Source of the DNA: Glycine soja | Taxonomy: Eukaryota; Streptophyta; Magnoliopsida; Fabales; Fabaceae | DNA: 64,000 nt | Assembly: GCF_004193775.1 (NCBI RefSeq) | Contig: NC_041004.1 | Coordinates: 29,412,411-29,476,410, forward strand | Reading direction: 5' to 3' | In this document: positions 12,701 through 24,394 of the stretch, in pieces | How the letters are laid out: each line of letters starts with the position of its first letter | Numbering within the stretch: position 1 is the stretch's first letter | Position numbers and translations under genes: made by a program | Notes under the pieces: model-generated | Seen by the model: the letters and a program-made list of their open reading frames with translations, nothing else | Told to the model about the DNA's origin: nothing | The model's database searches: none

Positions 12701-15700
12701 TGCCAACCTCAGGTGGATTGAACGCAACTTCAACTTGGTATTGAAGAAGAAGAAGAAGTTACATGCCCTTCGTCCATTTACAAAGATTATCAAGTTGCAT
12801 CCTCTACTACTAAGCTGAAACCACCAACAGGGATTGAAGTTCTTCCTCCACCAACATGGAAGCGACTTCACCCCAAGGTATCCAAGCCTTCATCCATTGC
12901 GGCTTAGCAAAAAAGTGTTTACAAGATTCCTTCTAGGGCCTGTAGAGAAAAGGTCAGCTATGATGAGGATGTCATTGGATGGTTTTGCAAGATCCATCCT
13001 CTAATGATTTCCTCCTACCTTTTTTGCGTCCAAAGCACATCTAACTATTCACTCTCTTGTCAAAGTTTGTTCCATTAGCCTATGGCCATCTAGCCCTTCC
13101 TCTAACTAAGAACAACATATATAATGTTAGGATGATTATGATGCAATGTGGGTTAACTGATTAGTGGCCAAGCTATCCTCTTGGCATTCACATAAGATGC
13201 ACCACTAGTATCAAGTTCATGCCCGATCTCATTGCTCTGAGGTTGCCACCATTGGACCTTTGGAAGAAGAAAGGTAAGGTTCCTCCTCACAGCAAGCCCA
13301 TGCCCCATCTAGGCCTAAAGGACAATGTTTCCTTGCGTGCAATTCCCTATTATTGAAGCAAGTACTTTACAAGGGATGTTGCTAAGAAGACTGTTGATTT
13401 AAAGCCAAACGATGAGTTTGATTAAAATGATGCCATGCTTTTTTATTTTAAAGACATGCATGAAAATTCTCGTCTTTCGTCCACTTCAGAATATGACAAG
13501 GAAGACACCTCCAATCATATGCGTATGGTGCAAATCTTGCGTCCAGCCAAGAACTATCGTTTCAATGATTGGTAGATGTGCTTCATGAGGCAAGAAGGAT
13601 ATAATGAGTTCTATCAATGACTTATTCATGATATTCCTCCTCTTCGATCTTGGTTTGTCTTTGGCTTGCCTATGTACTCAGAAGCTACAATGAGAAGAGC
13701 AATTGCAACTGCTTGGGCAAGGTTTCCTGTACTTAAAGAGCATACATTCTATCTTGATTAGAACCCTTGGGTTCCAAGTCAAAGAATGGCGGTTGAACTT
13801 CAGAGGAACAAGACAAACTCAGCCGCTAACTGATGGAGATGCAGAAAAAGAGGCTGAAGCCAAACAACAACAGGAGATGCTTGAATCTGGAAATTCATTC
13901 AAAATTCTTCATGCACATCTTGGACCTTAGGTTGATGTTATTGAACCTACGTTGGTTGAAGTCACTTCACAACCTCAACCCATTGTTGAAGATGCATTAG
14001 CAACGATCAGCACTTCCAACACACCTCACAAAATAACTCCCTTGACCACCTTTGCCCCAACTGGTGTGTCTGAGGAGAGAATTCAAGAATTGTTGTGCCT
14101 TCAACAGGCCAACCTGGAAGAAACTATGGAAAGAAGGTTCTTTGCTGAACACATGGAGACCAATCTACTGATCAAGAACACATTGGAGTCTTTACTCAAG
14201 TCCTTTAAAGACTTTGTGCTTTTCAACATGAATTTGCTTATGCAACAATGATCACCTCCATCCATCAAACCACCTCTACCACCACCAACCATTGTTGTAC
14301 AACCTCATCTTGAGGTTCCTATACCTACAATCACTACCGATATTGTGCTTGCGTCTCCGCCTTTGCCACCAAAGTCACCACCAGCTATCCCTCAACCTCT
14401 GTCCAGTAAAGGTTAACCATGATGTTCATGTCATTTTCTCTTTCTTTTAGAACCCGCGTCTTTTGATAATGACAAATGGGGAGAAAGTAGAATAAGAATT
14501 TTAATGTGTAAACACTTGTGCTCTTCTCTACCAAGTTTAATAAAACAAGTATTTTGGTGGTCACATATGTGTGCTTTCATGTTTTTCAACTCTTCTACAC
14601 ATATATTATGCATGCTCTGATTAATACATATTCTATGATACATGCATAAGATAATGAACTCCCGGAAAGTCTCCTTTATCTTCACATAATCTGGTTATGC
14701 ATTCTGATAACATATTTGTTCTGAATATGTAATATTTGGTCTGATTATGTCCATGAAAGATCTCTTTATGCTTTGATGCTAAACAAATTTCTTGCATATC
14801 AAAGTTACATTCTTTAGATACACAAACAAAGAGTATCTGATATACAATAGTACACTCTAATCACTTCTGGTACCTTGATTTTAATCTCTTCATCTTATCT
14901 TTTTTTGGTATCATAATCTTACTATTTGTCATCATAAAAAAGGGGGAGATTGTTAAGTTTGACTGCACCCAAGTCATATTGGAATGTACCAAACAATGAA
15001 ATTCCTAAGGTTTTGATGCTAACAAAGTATAAATTTTATATTTTAACATTTCATGCTTAAGCTACAGGTTTATCTATCTCTATGAGATACAAGTAGAAAG
15101 CATGAATAGAAACACTTAACAATAGCTAAAGTATCAATTATTGGATGATACTGCCTCAACGTCCAGTCCTAAGAAGATAGTTGCTTCAACACTTGGCTCA
15201 TAGTACAAAGGAAATGGAACAGTTACTCGATCCTCAAGTACTAAAAGTAATCATCAGAAAGTAACATCCATAGGTTTAGTAAACAGTTCATGCCATAGCC
15301 CACAAAAGGGAAGATTCAAATTGTCTTGTCTTGACATTCTTAATTTTTTTTTTTGTCTTATGTCGTTAACGTTATATTCGATTGGTACAATGAAAGTCAA
15401 CTATGAGCAAAAGACGACATTGGCAAGTTGTACTTCTCTGAATATATGCTGCAGAAAGTGTTTGTGGTTCTGACACTCTCTCTCTGCATAGTAACGACCT
15501 TGTGTAAAGCGCCCAAGCTATTAGACAACGACTGGTTGAGATCTCTCAATGAATCGAAACTTTGAAGTCTATATAAAGCTTGAAGATGCTCATGTTAAGG
15601 TTGTCAAATCAAAAAAGAATAATCTTAGTCAAAACGAATGAAGTGTTGTAATGCTACCAGTTCTATTGGACGAAAGAAGCTTGAGTGAATTGAGTGAACC

Positions 15701-16131
15701 TTAGCTCTGCTAAGTTGGCAAGTTTCCATTGTATTCGAGCAAGCTGTGTAAACACTCCTTGAGTAATTAGAATACATTTTCTATCAAGCATCTATCGTTT
15801 GTGAAAGTCAGGAGTGACTTAATGACAAAGAATACTTGGATCTTAATCTTAGGGAGAGATTAAGGATAGTGCTAGGAGTGACCTAGAAAATACTCGTTAT
15901 AGCCAGAAGTAACATAGATAATACTTAATTGTAATCAAAGATTTGATTAGCGAAACCCTTCAAGTTTTGAAGGAGAATTGAACGTAGTCTAAGAGTTGAG
16001 ATGAACCACTTTAAAATTTTCGTATTTTCTTTACTACTTTTATATAAGTAATTATAAAAAAAATGTCTCTAAATTCTCTTAAGTGACACTCAACCACTAA
16101 GCTATTATTATTATTTAGTAAATACATGCGA

Positions 16132-16182
<51 letters not shown>

Positions 16183-17054
16183 CTCTATGTTATTTAATTA
16201 CACCGTTTATATGATTGAACTAGCGATTCAATTATTCGATCAATAATATCCAGTGCCTCAATTGAGTAGCAGACCGATCCGGAATTTAAAAATTGGATAA
16301 AAGCGACCTGTTAATATATAAAAGAAGTAGCAAAATTACTATCATTCAATTCATGTTTGAAATACTTTTGGGACTACTCGGCAACTAATTAATTATTTTC
16401 ATGTGTGGTTTCAAGCCAATTATCCGCATAATCTCGGTGAGGGTTCACATGCATTGTGGCAAATGTGAGGCAGACCTAAAAAGTAGATTAATAAAGCACA
16501 AAGGTACATAACTCATAGTGATGGATTTATATTATAGTATAATATTTTTGAATCATATAGGTATATACTCCATCTAACCAAACAAGCTAATCCTAGGCTT
16601 GATTTGATAAATGTATATAGGTATTTTCAATGTGAAAACCGACCAGAAAGCACAAAATGTAACAGTGGAAGGTACAATTGAAGTGGAGAAATTGATATCA
16701 TTTTTGAGAAAAAGAGTGCACAAAAATGCTGAGATTATTTCCATAAAGGAAGTGAAAAGGGATCAAGAGAAGAAGGGCAAAGAGGAAGTGCAGTCTTCAG
16801 AAACCAGCAAAGAGAAGGATCATAGTAAGTCTGGTGAATCAACCAAGAAAAAAGATGATGATAAAAAAAAAACAGGTGAATCAACCAAGGAAAAAGAAGA
16901 CGGCAAATCTAGTGAAACAACCAAAATAATGAGTCATCAAGGGCACCCAAAAGAGGAAAATAAGATAAAGGATAATGTTCCTTATATTATTCATTATGTC
17001 TACGCGCAACAACTTTTCACAGGTGAGAATCCAAATTCATGTTCTATTTTATAA
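764..17054 (+). CDS. HIPP protein with two HMA domains, split by a retrotransposon in intron 2
   Basis: Proposed exons are 764-884, 1581-1762, 16416-16503 and 16621-17054. All introns are GT..AG and the joined frame is 825 nt (274 aa plus stop). The first HMA domain spans exons 1-2 (about residues 15-80) with metal-binding motif HCKEC. The second spans exons 3-4 with HCGKC. A Lys/Glu/Ser-rich tail follows and the protein ends in CSIL, a CaaX farnesylation box. Paired HMA domains, a charged linker and a terminal CaaX box define the heavy-metal-associated isoprenylated plant proteins, which are membrane-tethered metal-binding proteins linked to metal homeostasis and stress. Intron positions fall at equivalent sites in the two HMA domains (each after the first base of a Gly codon), supporting the model and domain duplication. 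Intron 2 is 14.65 kb because copia-1 sits in it. Whether so long an intron is spliced efficiently is unknown. The start is the first ATG of the frame, with no other close by. Confidence 0.82.
1518..1590 (+). repeat. Direct duplication carrying the 3' splice acceptor of HIPP intron 1
   Basis: The segment ATGGTGATTTTTCAATAGGG occurs twice, 44 bp apart, each followed by GTAC. Each copy holds a CAATAG acceptor (AG ending at 1536 and at 1580). Only the downstream acceptor keeps the HIPP frame open; use of the upstream one meets a stop within five codons. Confidence 0.8.
2095..3373 (+). repeat. Copia-1 left (5') LTR
   Basis: Starts TGTTAAGTTTGGC and ends ...GGTACTTCA, two bases before the primer-binding site. 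About 1.28 kb. The same sequence recurs at 14951 in the same orientation, including the stretches around 2288 and 15142 that contain TGGATGATAC. Open frames inside it are not genes. Confidence 0.8.
3376..3387 (+). other. Copia-1 primer-binding site
   Basis: TGGTATTAGAGT is two substitutions from TGGTATCAGAGC, the initiator-tRNA-Met complementary site used by plant copia elements, and sits directly after the left LTR. Confidence 0.75.
3442..4757 (+). pseudogene. Copia-1 gag, decayed
   Basis: Begins with an ATG frame whose start (MEEGFAANKPPMFKG) resembles copia gag, followed by a UBN2-like capsid segment at 3825-4046 and a CCHC zinc knuckle (CYECKKPGHFKSEC) at about 4320-4361. Several in-frame stops (for example near 3591 and 4044) and frame changes show it is dead. 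The Asp/Glu/Ser-rich stretch after the knuckle is open to 4757. Gag would form the virus-like particle. The remaining 3' part of gag is displaced by the insertion at 4835. Confidence 0.8.
4835..5434. mobile_element. MITE-like non-autonomous DNA transposon nested in copia-1
   Basis: A 600 bp block without coding capacity interrupts copia-1 gag/pol. It is flanked by the direct repeat GATGAAA (4828-4834 and 5435-5441). Its ends are imperfect inverted repeats: left GCATGGTCATGAAACTC, right end inverted CAAGGTTATCAAACTTG. The ends are rich in ACTCG/CGAGT motifs in both orientations, as in hAT- or Mutator-like MITEs. The superfamily is not settled. Confidence 0.7.
5450..8982 (+). pseudogene. Copia-1 pol (integrase, RT, RNase H), decayed
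   Basis: Segments in order: second gag-type zinc finger (CYLCGK, about 5827) with a frame change; a stretch near the integrase zinc region with CEAC changed to CEAF; integrase core at 6365-6991 with [18 protein letters not shown] and VVERKNKSL supplying the D,D,E residues; RT at about 7540-8150 with QMDVKCTFLKG; RNase H at 8490-8982 ending DQLADLFTKPL. The RT catalytic box reads YVED rather than YVDD (about 8038-8049). Stops at 6989, 7287, 7526, 7913 and 8105, among others, make it non-functional. Confidence 0.85.
9023..10640 (-). mobile_element. Solo LTR 1 (copia) nested in copia-1
   Basis: A 1618 bp sequence starting TGTTGGATCAAG and ending CTTCTACA is flanked by a perfect 5 bp target duplication CTAAG (9018-9022 and 10641-10645). 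No internal retrotransposon sequence remains, so it is a solo LTR formed by LTR-LTR recombination. Its first bases match the copia-2 LTR (TGTTAGACAAGTGGCCTCAG) read in the same direction, so its transcriptional orientation is minus. On the minus strand a TATAAAAG box lies at 9975-9982. The region 10385-10620 is a degenerate run of TTGATTCTTGAATC-type short repeats. Five copies of GTAATCGATTAC lie between that run and the TATA box. Confidence 0.92.
10094..10309. promoter_or_regulatory. Cluster of five GTAATCGATTAC palindromes in solo LTR 1
   Basis: Exact copies start at 10094, 10175, 10196, 10277 and 10298. They lie upstream of the minus-strand TATA box at 9975-9982, as expected for U3 promoter elements. 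The function is inferred from position and recurrence only. Confidence 0.6.
10848..10853 (+). promoter_or_regulatory. TATA-like box upstream of copia-1 env-like region
   Basis: CTCTATAAACC sits 86 bp before the ATG at 10939 and is followed by a pyrimidine-rich leader. It resembles an internal polymerase II promoter. A parallel arrangement exists in copia-2. Confidence 0.4.
10939..14413 (+). pseudogene. Copia-1 env-like/post-pol ORF, decayed
   Basis: Between RNase H and the 3' LTR lies ~3.5 kb that is clearly former coding sequence: an ATG at 10939, Glu/Lys-rich segments (11950-11980), a later open stretch 13952-14251 with a helical segment, and a Pro-rich tail to about 14413. Stops and frameshifts are scattered throughout. 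Position and composition fit the env-like ORF of sireviruses, whose role is not proven. I cannot confirm homology from sequence alone. Confidence 0.5.
14936..14950 (+). other. Copia-1 polypurine tract
   Basis: AAAAAAGGGGGAGAT immediately precedes the right LTR start TGTTAAG at 14951, the usual position of the plus-strand priming site. Confidence 0.75.
14951..16049 (+). repeat. Copia-1 right (3') LTR, 3'-truncated
   Basis: Aligns with 2095-3190 but similarity ends near 16049, so the last ~180 bp of the LTR are missing. It is followed by AT-rich intron sequence and a (TA)n run. Confidence 0.78.
16137..16180. repeat. (TA)n microsatellite
   Basis: About 22 TA units inside HIPP intron 2, between the truncated LTR and exon 3. 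Confidence 0.95.
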
Positions 17055-20000
17055 TTTAAAGAATTTTAGTTCAATTGGTGTTTTATCTAACGTTTCTAAT
17101 TACATGAATGTGTGAATGCGTTAAATGTCTCACTATGAAAAAAATTAGGATATATTCCATGCTTGTTATAGGTCATATGTATGGTAATATTCGCTTCCCT
17201 GATTCACTTGTTTGTAAAATGCTGGTGCGTGTTATTTCAAATACAGTATACAATTGACATTTCAATATGAATATAATAATGATTACATTTTTTTTAAAAA
17301 AATTATATCACATTAGGCTGTGACTTTTTAATATTCATATTATAATTGTTTGTGAAATGTGGGTGCATATAATTTCAAATATCATATACATGACACTTGA
17401 ATTATTCATCTGTCTGATTTATCATGATCATTATTTATTCAATGATGTCTTCGGTCTATTCCAAGGGGTAACCATTAAAATGATGCAATTAATTAATACT
17501 GAGCATTGGTTTGACTGTTCTAAAATCTGAATTTGCTAATAAATTTTTTTCTTTCGTCAAACTTATATTAATTTAATCTAACACGCTTAAGCACTAAGTA
17601 AAATATCAGTGACATTCATCTTTATAAAATTTATTTTAATTCAACTGTAGTTTTTAGTAATATTATTTCTATATTCATCCTAAAAATACTATTTCGTGTC
17701 CTTGAATTTATTTGTCTTTTTTGACTTGGCATACATATATCCCTAAAATAGTAAATTCAGCAATTTTTTTCTCTAACAAAGGCGTCCAGACAATTTTACT
17801 CAAGATAAACATGATTATTATGCATAACAAAATTCTCATTATAAATATTTAATGTAGTTATATATCAGATTTGAACTTGATTTTATTAGTTAATTAAGGT
17901 GAAATAGTATCAGGTAATTAATCTACACTGGCTGATTTTTTTTTCATTTTAAAAAAAATGCTAGATTGATATTAACAAACATGTTCTATAATGTATTAAT
18001 ATATCTGAGAGTTTCTTAAAATCTAAACTTTTATGTTTCATAATTTAACTAATTAATCAGTGATATCAATTGTTTAGTCAATAAATCACTAGTTGGAATG
18101 TTGGACTGACCGGTAAATTATATTTTAACGATGATTTGTTAATAATATATAAAATTATTTTACATTATGAATTAATTATAAATCATCATTGACATAATTG
18201 TTATTAGGATATATTTATTATAAATATTAACAAACTTAAAAATAGCTAAATGCAAATGTGCCAGCTTAGTGCTAATTAACTTATCTTTCTCCATGAAAGG
18301 AGCTAGGTAGATAGTTTGATCCTGCTTGTCGTATATATTTCATCGATAATTTTGCATAAAAAAACTTAAAAAATTAATTTTAAAGAAAATAATGATAATT
18401 TTAATAAAATATTTTATAAGTAAATAAAAAATATTATTCTTAAATTTATTTTAGAGTTTTTAAGCCGTCATTAAACGTGTGAAAAGATCGCGAGTGGCCC
18501 AAGGGACAAAGAGGGAGAAATTGAGACATGCATGTGGACCTCACATCACAAACATTAAGCATTTTATTGTGAGAGAAAGATGTGTGCCAACTGCCAAGTT
18601 TGTGAGTTTTTCTTTGAGAATGTTTTTAAGAACGATTGAATTAGCCGAGTGGCTCGAAGTATCACTCATCGAATTGGTTTAATTTGATATATATTAAAAA
18701 TTAATTAAGTAATTAATATAATTTAATTATTTAATACTTTAAATTTAAAATAATTATCATTATAAAATATTCAATATTCTAAATAACAATCAATATTCAT
18801 CTCAATAAAATTTATAAATAAGTTCCAAATACAAACAAATACTCAATGTCTTAAAATAAATATAAGTTCACAAAAAATAACATAAAAAAATACATACATA
18901 AAAAAAAACACTCAGTTTAATCAATGACCCACTATGTTTTAACGAAAGATCCTCCCCCATTCAACTTGAACCAAACTAATTCTAATAAATTTCTGATTCT
19001 TCCAATAAATGGAACCGGTATGGACACGATGAATCCAAGCGAATTAGTCAAACCGGCCGATCTAATTCAATTTTTAAACCCTGATTTATAGTATTAATTA
19101 TAATTTTATTTAAGTTAAATATAATTATTATAAATAATAAAATTCTTATTGTATTTAACACAACTTTTAATCGAGGAACTGTATTAAGATCACAGGTTAA
19201 ATTAGAATAATACTAGAGTTGATTCACACTTTATATATAGTAGTCAAATTCGTGAGTGGGACAAAAAGATTGTTGTGCAGCCGGAAACCCGAGATGTTTT
19301 GAGTGAGAAATTGAAGAAATAATATAAGATTTCACACAGGACCAAATATGCATGACATTGTCATAATTCGTAAATAAATAACTAAATTACAATGATGATT
19401 TTTATGGTTTGTTTTTATTATATTAGACATCTACTTTTTTAATCCTTTAAAAAAATTAATTGTTGATTGTTTGTTTCACTGGCTACCTTTTGATATTATA
19501 AATATGATGAGAAACGTTAATTTGAGTCTGTCAAACGAGAAACACGTGATTTTTAATGAATTTTTCATCTAAAATATCCTTATTTATTTCTTTTAATTGT
19601 ATAATTATTTCAGTTAAAATTACTGTCAAGAAATACATGCAGGTGTATAAAATAATTTACATTAAATTTCAACAAGTTTAATCGAGATTTAAAATTTAAT
19701 TAAGTAAACTTAAAAAATTACATATAATTAAGTATTAAATGATTATCGACAAAAATTTTCATGTCACTATTTAAATATTTTTTTTTACTTTTGCTTTTTC
19801 TTTCATGAATGTTTCTTTTCTTTTGTTAAATTTACCAACAAAAATTTCACGGAATTAATAGATGAGGTTATAAATAATGTAAAAAAGAAAAAGTGACGAT
19901 TATAATGAAAGCAAACCACACATATATGATTTTTGTAATTAACTCTAAATAAATACTACATAATATAAGAATCACGTTTAGATAGATAATCACGTAACCA

Positions 20001-20692
20001 GTTAAAAACTACCCCCACTTAATTACTGATAGACTCGGTGCATTAAATTCATTTATTTTTGTTGGTTGAAGAAGTAACCAGACGCGGAAGAAACGCGGTC
20101 AAAACTCATTCCAATTTATGGCTACAGACAGTTAACTACACCATATAAAGATTGAGAAGTATGTAGTATATAGTACCCGTGATTTGCAGCGGTTTATATA
20201 ATTGTAGGAATAAATATTAAGATAAAATACGAAAAATAAAATAATATAAAAGAGTACTATTCATATATGGAAATTTTGTATAAAAGAAAATTGATTAAAA
20301 TGATGAAAAAATTAATATTTAACATAGAAATAGCTAATAAATAAATAATGTAATACTTTAAATTTCTTATTATATACGAGAATAGTTCTTTTGCTTCCAA
20401 TTTTTAACTACATATATAATATATATTTTTATTTACATTTATAATATAAAGTTTTCTAAAATTCTGCCTCATATAATTTTAGTGAGACATAACTTTGTCA
20501 AGTAACTTGTAATAAAAGTAATTCATTAATCTAATATTTAATAATATTTTTAAAAAATTTAATTATGACAAATATTAATTTTTATGAGACAATAGCTTTT
20601 GTGCAGTAAATATTTGCACTTTTAAATAGTGATATTTGTAACTATATAGAGATTAGTCCTTTCATAAGCTGCATTGATAAATTTTATTTTAC

Positions 20693-20751
<59 letters not shown>

Positions 20752-21206
20752 TATTTATTTTCTGAGTTTATATATTAAAATGTTTATATGAAACTTATAG
20801 TTGTGCGATTAGACTGTTTCAGTAATTCACATGTCATTTGTTCAAGTAGAATTTAGCTTGATCTCTTAAAGATTCAAGATTCATAAATAAAAAAATATGA
20901 TTGAAAATTAATTATTAATAAATATTTTATAATATTATAGTAAAAAAATTGTACCAAAAATTGTTTAATCCAAATAAATGAAAGGTTAGCATAAATTATT
21001 AATTGGCAATGTTGCTGGAAACGTACACAAGTCGTAAGATTGCGGGATGTAGAGGGAAGATGTTTGGCAACATTAATTAATTTTTGGAATTCGTGGAAAA
21101 TCATGGAAATCTACATACAAATTGATAAAAGAAATAAGTGTAGGTAATTAGGTAAAAGAAGTGTAATTATATATTTTGTAAAGAAAAATGATATTATATA
21201 TCTTCT
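17055..21206. other. AT-rich intergenic region, no gene seen
   Basis: The region downstream of HIPP shows no open frame with recognisable features. It contains many short A/T runs and a long (TA)n tract at about 20695-20755. A short frame at 18479-18682 has no recognisable motif and lies between AT-rich stretches. Confidence 0.6.
20695..20755. repeat. (TA)n microsatellite
   Basis: Near-perfect TA repeat with a single TG interruption. Confidence 0.95.
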
Positions 21207-21545
21207 TGTTGAGCTGTCTCATCCTCTTCTTTTCAATGGAATTTCTGATCTCTGGTGTTGAGATGGGAGAAGGTACCTACAAAAGGGATTCCAATGAGTA
21301 AGTCAGTGGTACTCTAAGGTGTTTATGCGCCTCTCACTAGGATCAGGAAAATGCCCCTGGGGTCTCCCCTCTCGGTCTATATATGCACGTCTTTTGTCGT
21401 GGGAGTCACACAATATTCATGAACTACCCCTCTAAGCATTGTGGCTGAGTTCGTGGGTGGTAGTTGAGGGTTACGACGATTTGAGCATGAGGGGGGGCCA
21501 TGATTTAAGTATGTGTTGAGCTTTACGGGACGTATGGTACATAAG
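21207..21545 (-). repeat. Tat-like element, left (3') LTR, matched part
   Basis: Starts TGTTGAGC and matches 29768-30125 after a ~40 bp deletion near its start. The LTR continues rightward beyond 21545, but its partner is truncated there, so the inner boundary cannot be placed. Confidence 0.7.
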
Positions 21546-22041
21546 CCCCACAAGCTTTGAGTTCACGCATGGATGATAGAGCTGAGTATGTGTAGGTTGG
21601 CCAAGCCGAGGACATCGTCGTTGGTGTTCTATGCCAAGTGTGGTGGTACTCGGATGTTCATACGTCAAGGTTGGTGTAGTAAGCATAACCGAGTTATAGG
21701 AACAACCTTGTGGAAGTATTCAAAATGTTTAAACATTGGATGACACGATTCTTGATCAATGTAATGGCACGTGTCTTGATCACTGTGGTTGATCATAATG
21801 ACCCTTGAGTGTCTTGTCGCTTCGAGAATCACAATGGAGCACATGTAACGACGCGATGCTCCAAGGAGTTTTTTTGTTTCGTTTCCCGTGTCATTTGTCA
21901 GTAGTCGTGACTGCTGAGGTGGCTATTGGGAATGAAGCGTTCGGACCGCGGGTCATTAGGTTTGGGGAACAAAACGATGGAGTGTAGGGTCACACCTGGA
22001 AGCAAGGGGCCACCCTGGTCAATGAAAGGTTGAGAAGTCTC

Positions 22042-22051
22042 TATAAAAAGG
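22042..22051 (+). promoter_or_regulatory. TATA box upstream of the antisense ORF
   Basis: CTATAAAAAGGG on the plus strand lies ~199 bp before the ATG at 22241 and is followed by a pyrimidine-rich leader. It is a good plant TATA box in the orientation opposite to the element's own genes. Confidence 0.5.
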
Positions 22052-22240
22052 GCACTGCATGTGTGGAACAACGGTCATCATTTTCACTGTCATTTACCTC
22101 CCTCATTGTTCTCCTATCGTTTTGTTCCTGCTTCTTGTCCTTCCTTCGCTTTTGCCTTGGCTTGTCCTATTGCTCTCTAGCATAGGTATGCCACGTATGC
22201 ATTGGTCCCCTGTTGTTCTTGCTTTTTCTTTCTAGCCATT

Positions 22241-24394
22241 ATGTCTTCTTCTTTTGCTAGGGATGAGGGGTCCTCCTATTCGCGGTAGATCCCTCGTGGG
22301 TAGGGAGGTTAGGGGTATAGGGGAGTTTGATTTCTTGGTGTCGTCTCCCTCCTCACTCCCGAATTCTAAGAAAGTAAAGGAAGTGTTTGTAGGTGGTGTT
22401 TATGAAGTGGATTTTTATGCACGAAAGGACGAGGGAGAGGAGAAGATTTAGAAGTAGCTAAGAAATAGAAGGGGGACAAGGTCGTCGTTGGTGGCAAAAA
22501 AGTTAGGAATTATAGGGAGGGCAAGTTTTACCTAGTTACTATTCCTAGGTATGAGTGGGTTTCTATCGAGGTCCACTCATACCCAACTCGGTTTCAAACT
22601 CGTTAATCAATCAAGAGGTTGAAGAAAGGGATTGACATGATAATCACCAATGACACTGAGCTATTGATTATTGAGCCATGTAGTTTCCCTTGTCTGGCTT
22701 TTAAGTGTGAGATGTTGTGTTTGATGAATGTTTCCCCCTGTTCAACTTCATCTGAACAGCTGGGCTTTTTTGCCCACTTTCCAAATTATGTGTAAGAGGT
22801 TGAGTATTAAACCTACCGTAGATAAATTTACGTATTTCTATCAATTGAAAATGGGTGCAAAAATGGGTTGGCCATCCTTGAACTCGTATAAGTATGGGAA
22901 GTTGTTCCAACTGTATACTCAATCTTGGAAGAACTTTAAGTCTAACTTCTTTTGAGTCCAACCCAATCTTGCATGTGGGGATTCGAGGGAGTTTTTTTTC
23001 AAGGAGGATGAGGAGACTCCAAAAATTCCCATTTTACTGGCAACGTTTCCCATTAAAGTTCAAATCTCGTCCCCACCAAATATTGTCGTCGAGGAGATCA
23101 GACATGTAGAGATTATAGGGAAGTAGCCGTGTGAATGTCGTGTACAATCATTGTGTCCATCCCCAACTCGAATTTCCTTTACCGCATTTTACATAGTGAG
23201 TATTGTTACTCGGTAGTGATATCCTGTGAAGTTGGGTTTATACTAAGTGTTTTGTGTTTACTTTTGCAGAAGTTGTGAAGGGTTACAATTATAAAAAAAA
23301 ATTGAAGAGTTTGATTGCAAAGGACCAGAAAGACCTTGGAAAGTCAAAGAAGAGAAAGCGGGTCAAAGATTCTTCCACATCCAACATGTGAAAAGCATTT
23401 AAGGTGCCAGTTAAGGTTGCTACCGCCGATGTGGAGATCATCCACATAAATGGGCTTAAAGTGCAGGACAAGTAGGTGGAAAAGACCAATTTTGGTGAAG
23501 GGCCTACCGAGGAAACGAGAATAGAGAAAGGCGCGGAGATAGAGGTAGAAAAAACAATTGTTGAGGAGTCGGTGGCTATCGCCAAAGAGAAAAGGGCTTA
23601 GGTCATTCAGAAATTGGCCTCCTTGGATAATTTGAGTACTGGCATGTTGCGAACGAATAAAGTTATGTTGCGCTATCATGAGGGTAAGCTATGTCAGTTG
23701 GACCTTGCTTTTGTGACTTCTAGCATTGTGTCGCTTTGAAACACCGACATGACGGGCCCACAGTTTGTTAAATCCTTTGTTTTTTAGCCAAACCGATCGT
23801 GATATGATGGACTATGTGGGTTTGGTGGAGAGTCTGGATGTGATTGAGATCTTTCTTGGCTGATCTTTTGCTACTGTTCGCCATTCGAAAGAGATTGTGT
23901 CAAAAGCCGTTGAGAAGACAAAGGCAATGACTTTGCAGTTGAAGGCCATGAAGGCTGAGGCTGGTAAATCTAAGCAACTTGGCCTGGAATTGACTAAGAG
24001 TAGGGGAACGGTGAAAAAGTTGCAAGAGGACCTTGACAAACATGTCGCCTATCTATCTAGTAAGGCCAAAGAAAACAATGCATTGAGTAATCGAGTTGTT
24101 GACCTAGAGCAGCAAGTGAAGGACATAGGCTAGAAGATGGAGGATCTAACCTCGAAGGCGAAGAAGGCTAAGGTGGAATTGGGGACTATAAGGGACGAGA
24201 TGACTGAGATGAAGGAAGCTCTTCCAAAGATGGAAAGTGAGTCACGAGAGAAGGAAAAGGTTGAGTCTGCCTTGAAAGATGAATTGGATGAGGCCAAGGT
24301 TGATCGTGATGAACCACAAAGAAGGCTTCAAGAAGGCTCAACACCAAGTCAAAGTGTTGCTTCCTTTGATGTTGCACAACTCGATGTGAATTGA
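22241..24394 (+). pseudogene. Antisense extra ORF of the Tat-like element, decayed
   Basis: A plus-strand coding remnant runs opposite to the element's gag-pol. It starts MSSSFARDEGSS and has a Ser-rich stretch (about 22320-22370), a Lys/Glu region (23500-23600), and a strongly heptad-patterned coiled coil at 23897-24394 rich in Lys, Glu, Leu and Ala, interrupted by a stop at about 24131. Frameshifts and stops occur from 22285 on. Tat-lineage elements often carry an antisense ORF between integrase and the 3' LTR, of unknown function. No host-gene function is claimed. Confidence 0.6.

Larger units (their letters stand above)
2095..16049 (+). mobile_element. Copia-1: old Ty1/copia (sirevirus-like) element in HIPP intron 2
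   Basis: Direct repeats at 2095 and 14951, both starting TGTTAAGTTTG, bracket a primer-binding site, gag, pol, an env-like region and a polypurine tract in + orientation. The order protease/integrase/RT/RNase H and the long region after pol match sireviruses such as soybean SIRE1. The LTRs differ at about one base in seven over their first ~80 bp by hand alignment, and every coding region has stops and frameshifts, so the insertion is old. It contains a MITE-like insertion (4835-5434) and a solo LTR (9023-10640). The right LTR lacks the last ~180 bp of the left one, so no target duplication can be seen. Confidence 0.88.

Noticed and set aside
18479..18682. 67-codon open frame in the intergenic region
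   Set aside because: No recognisable motif, no ATG start at its beginning, no splice partners seen.
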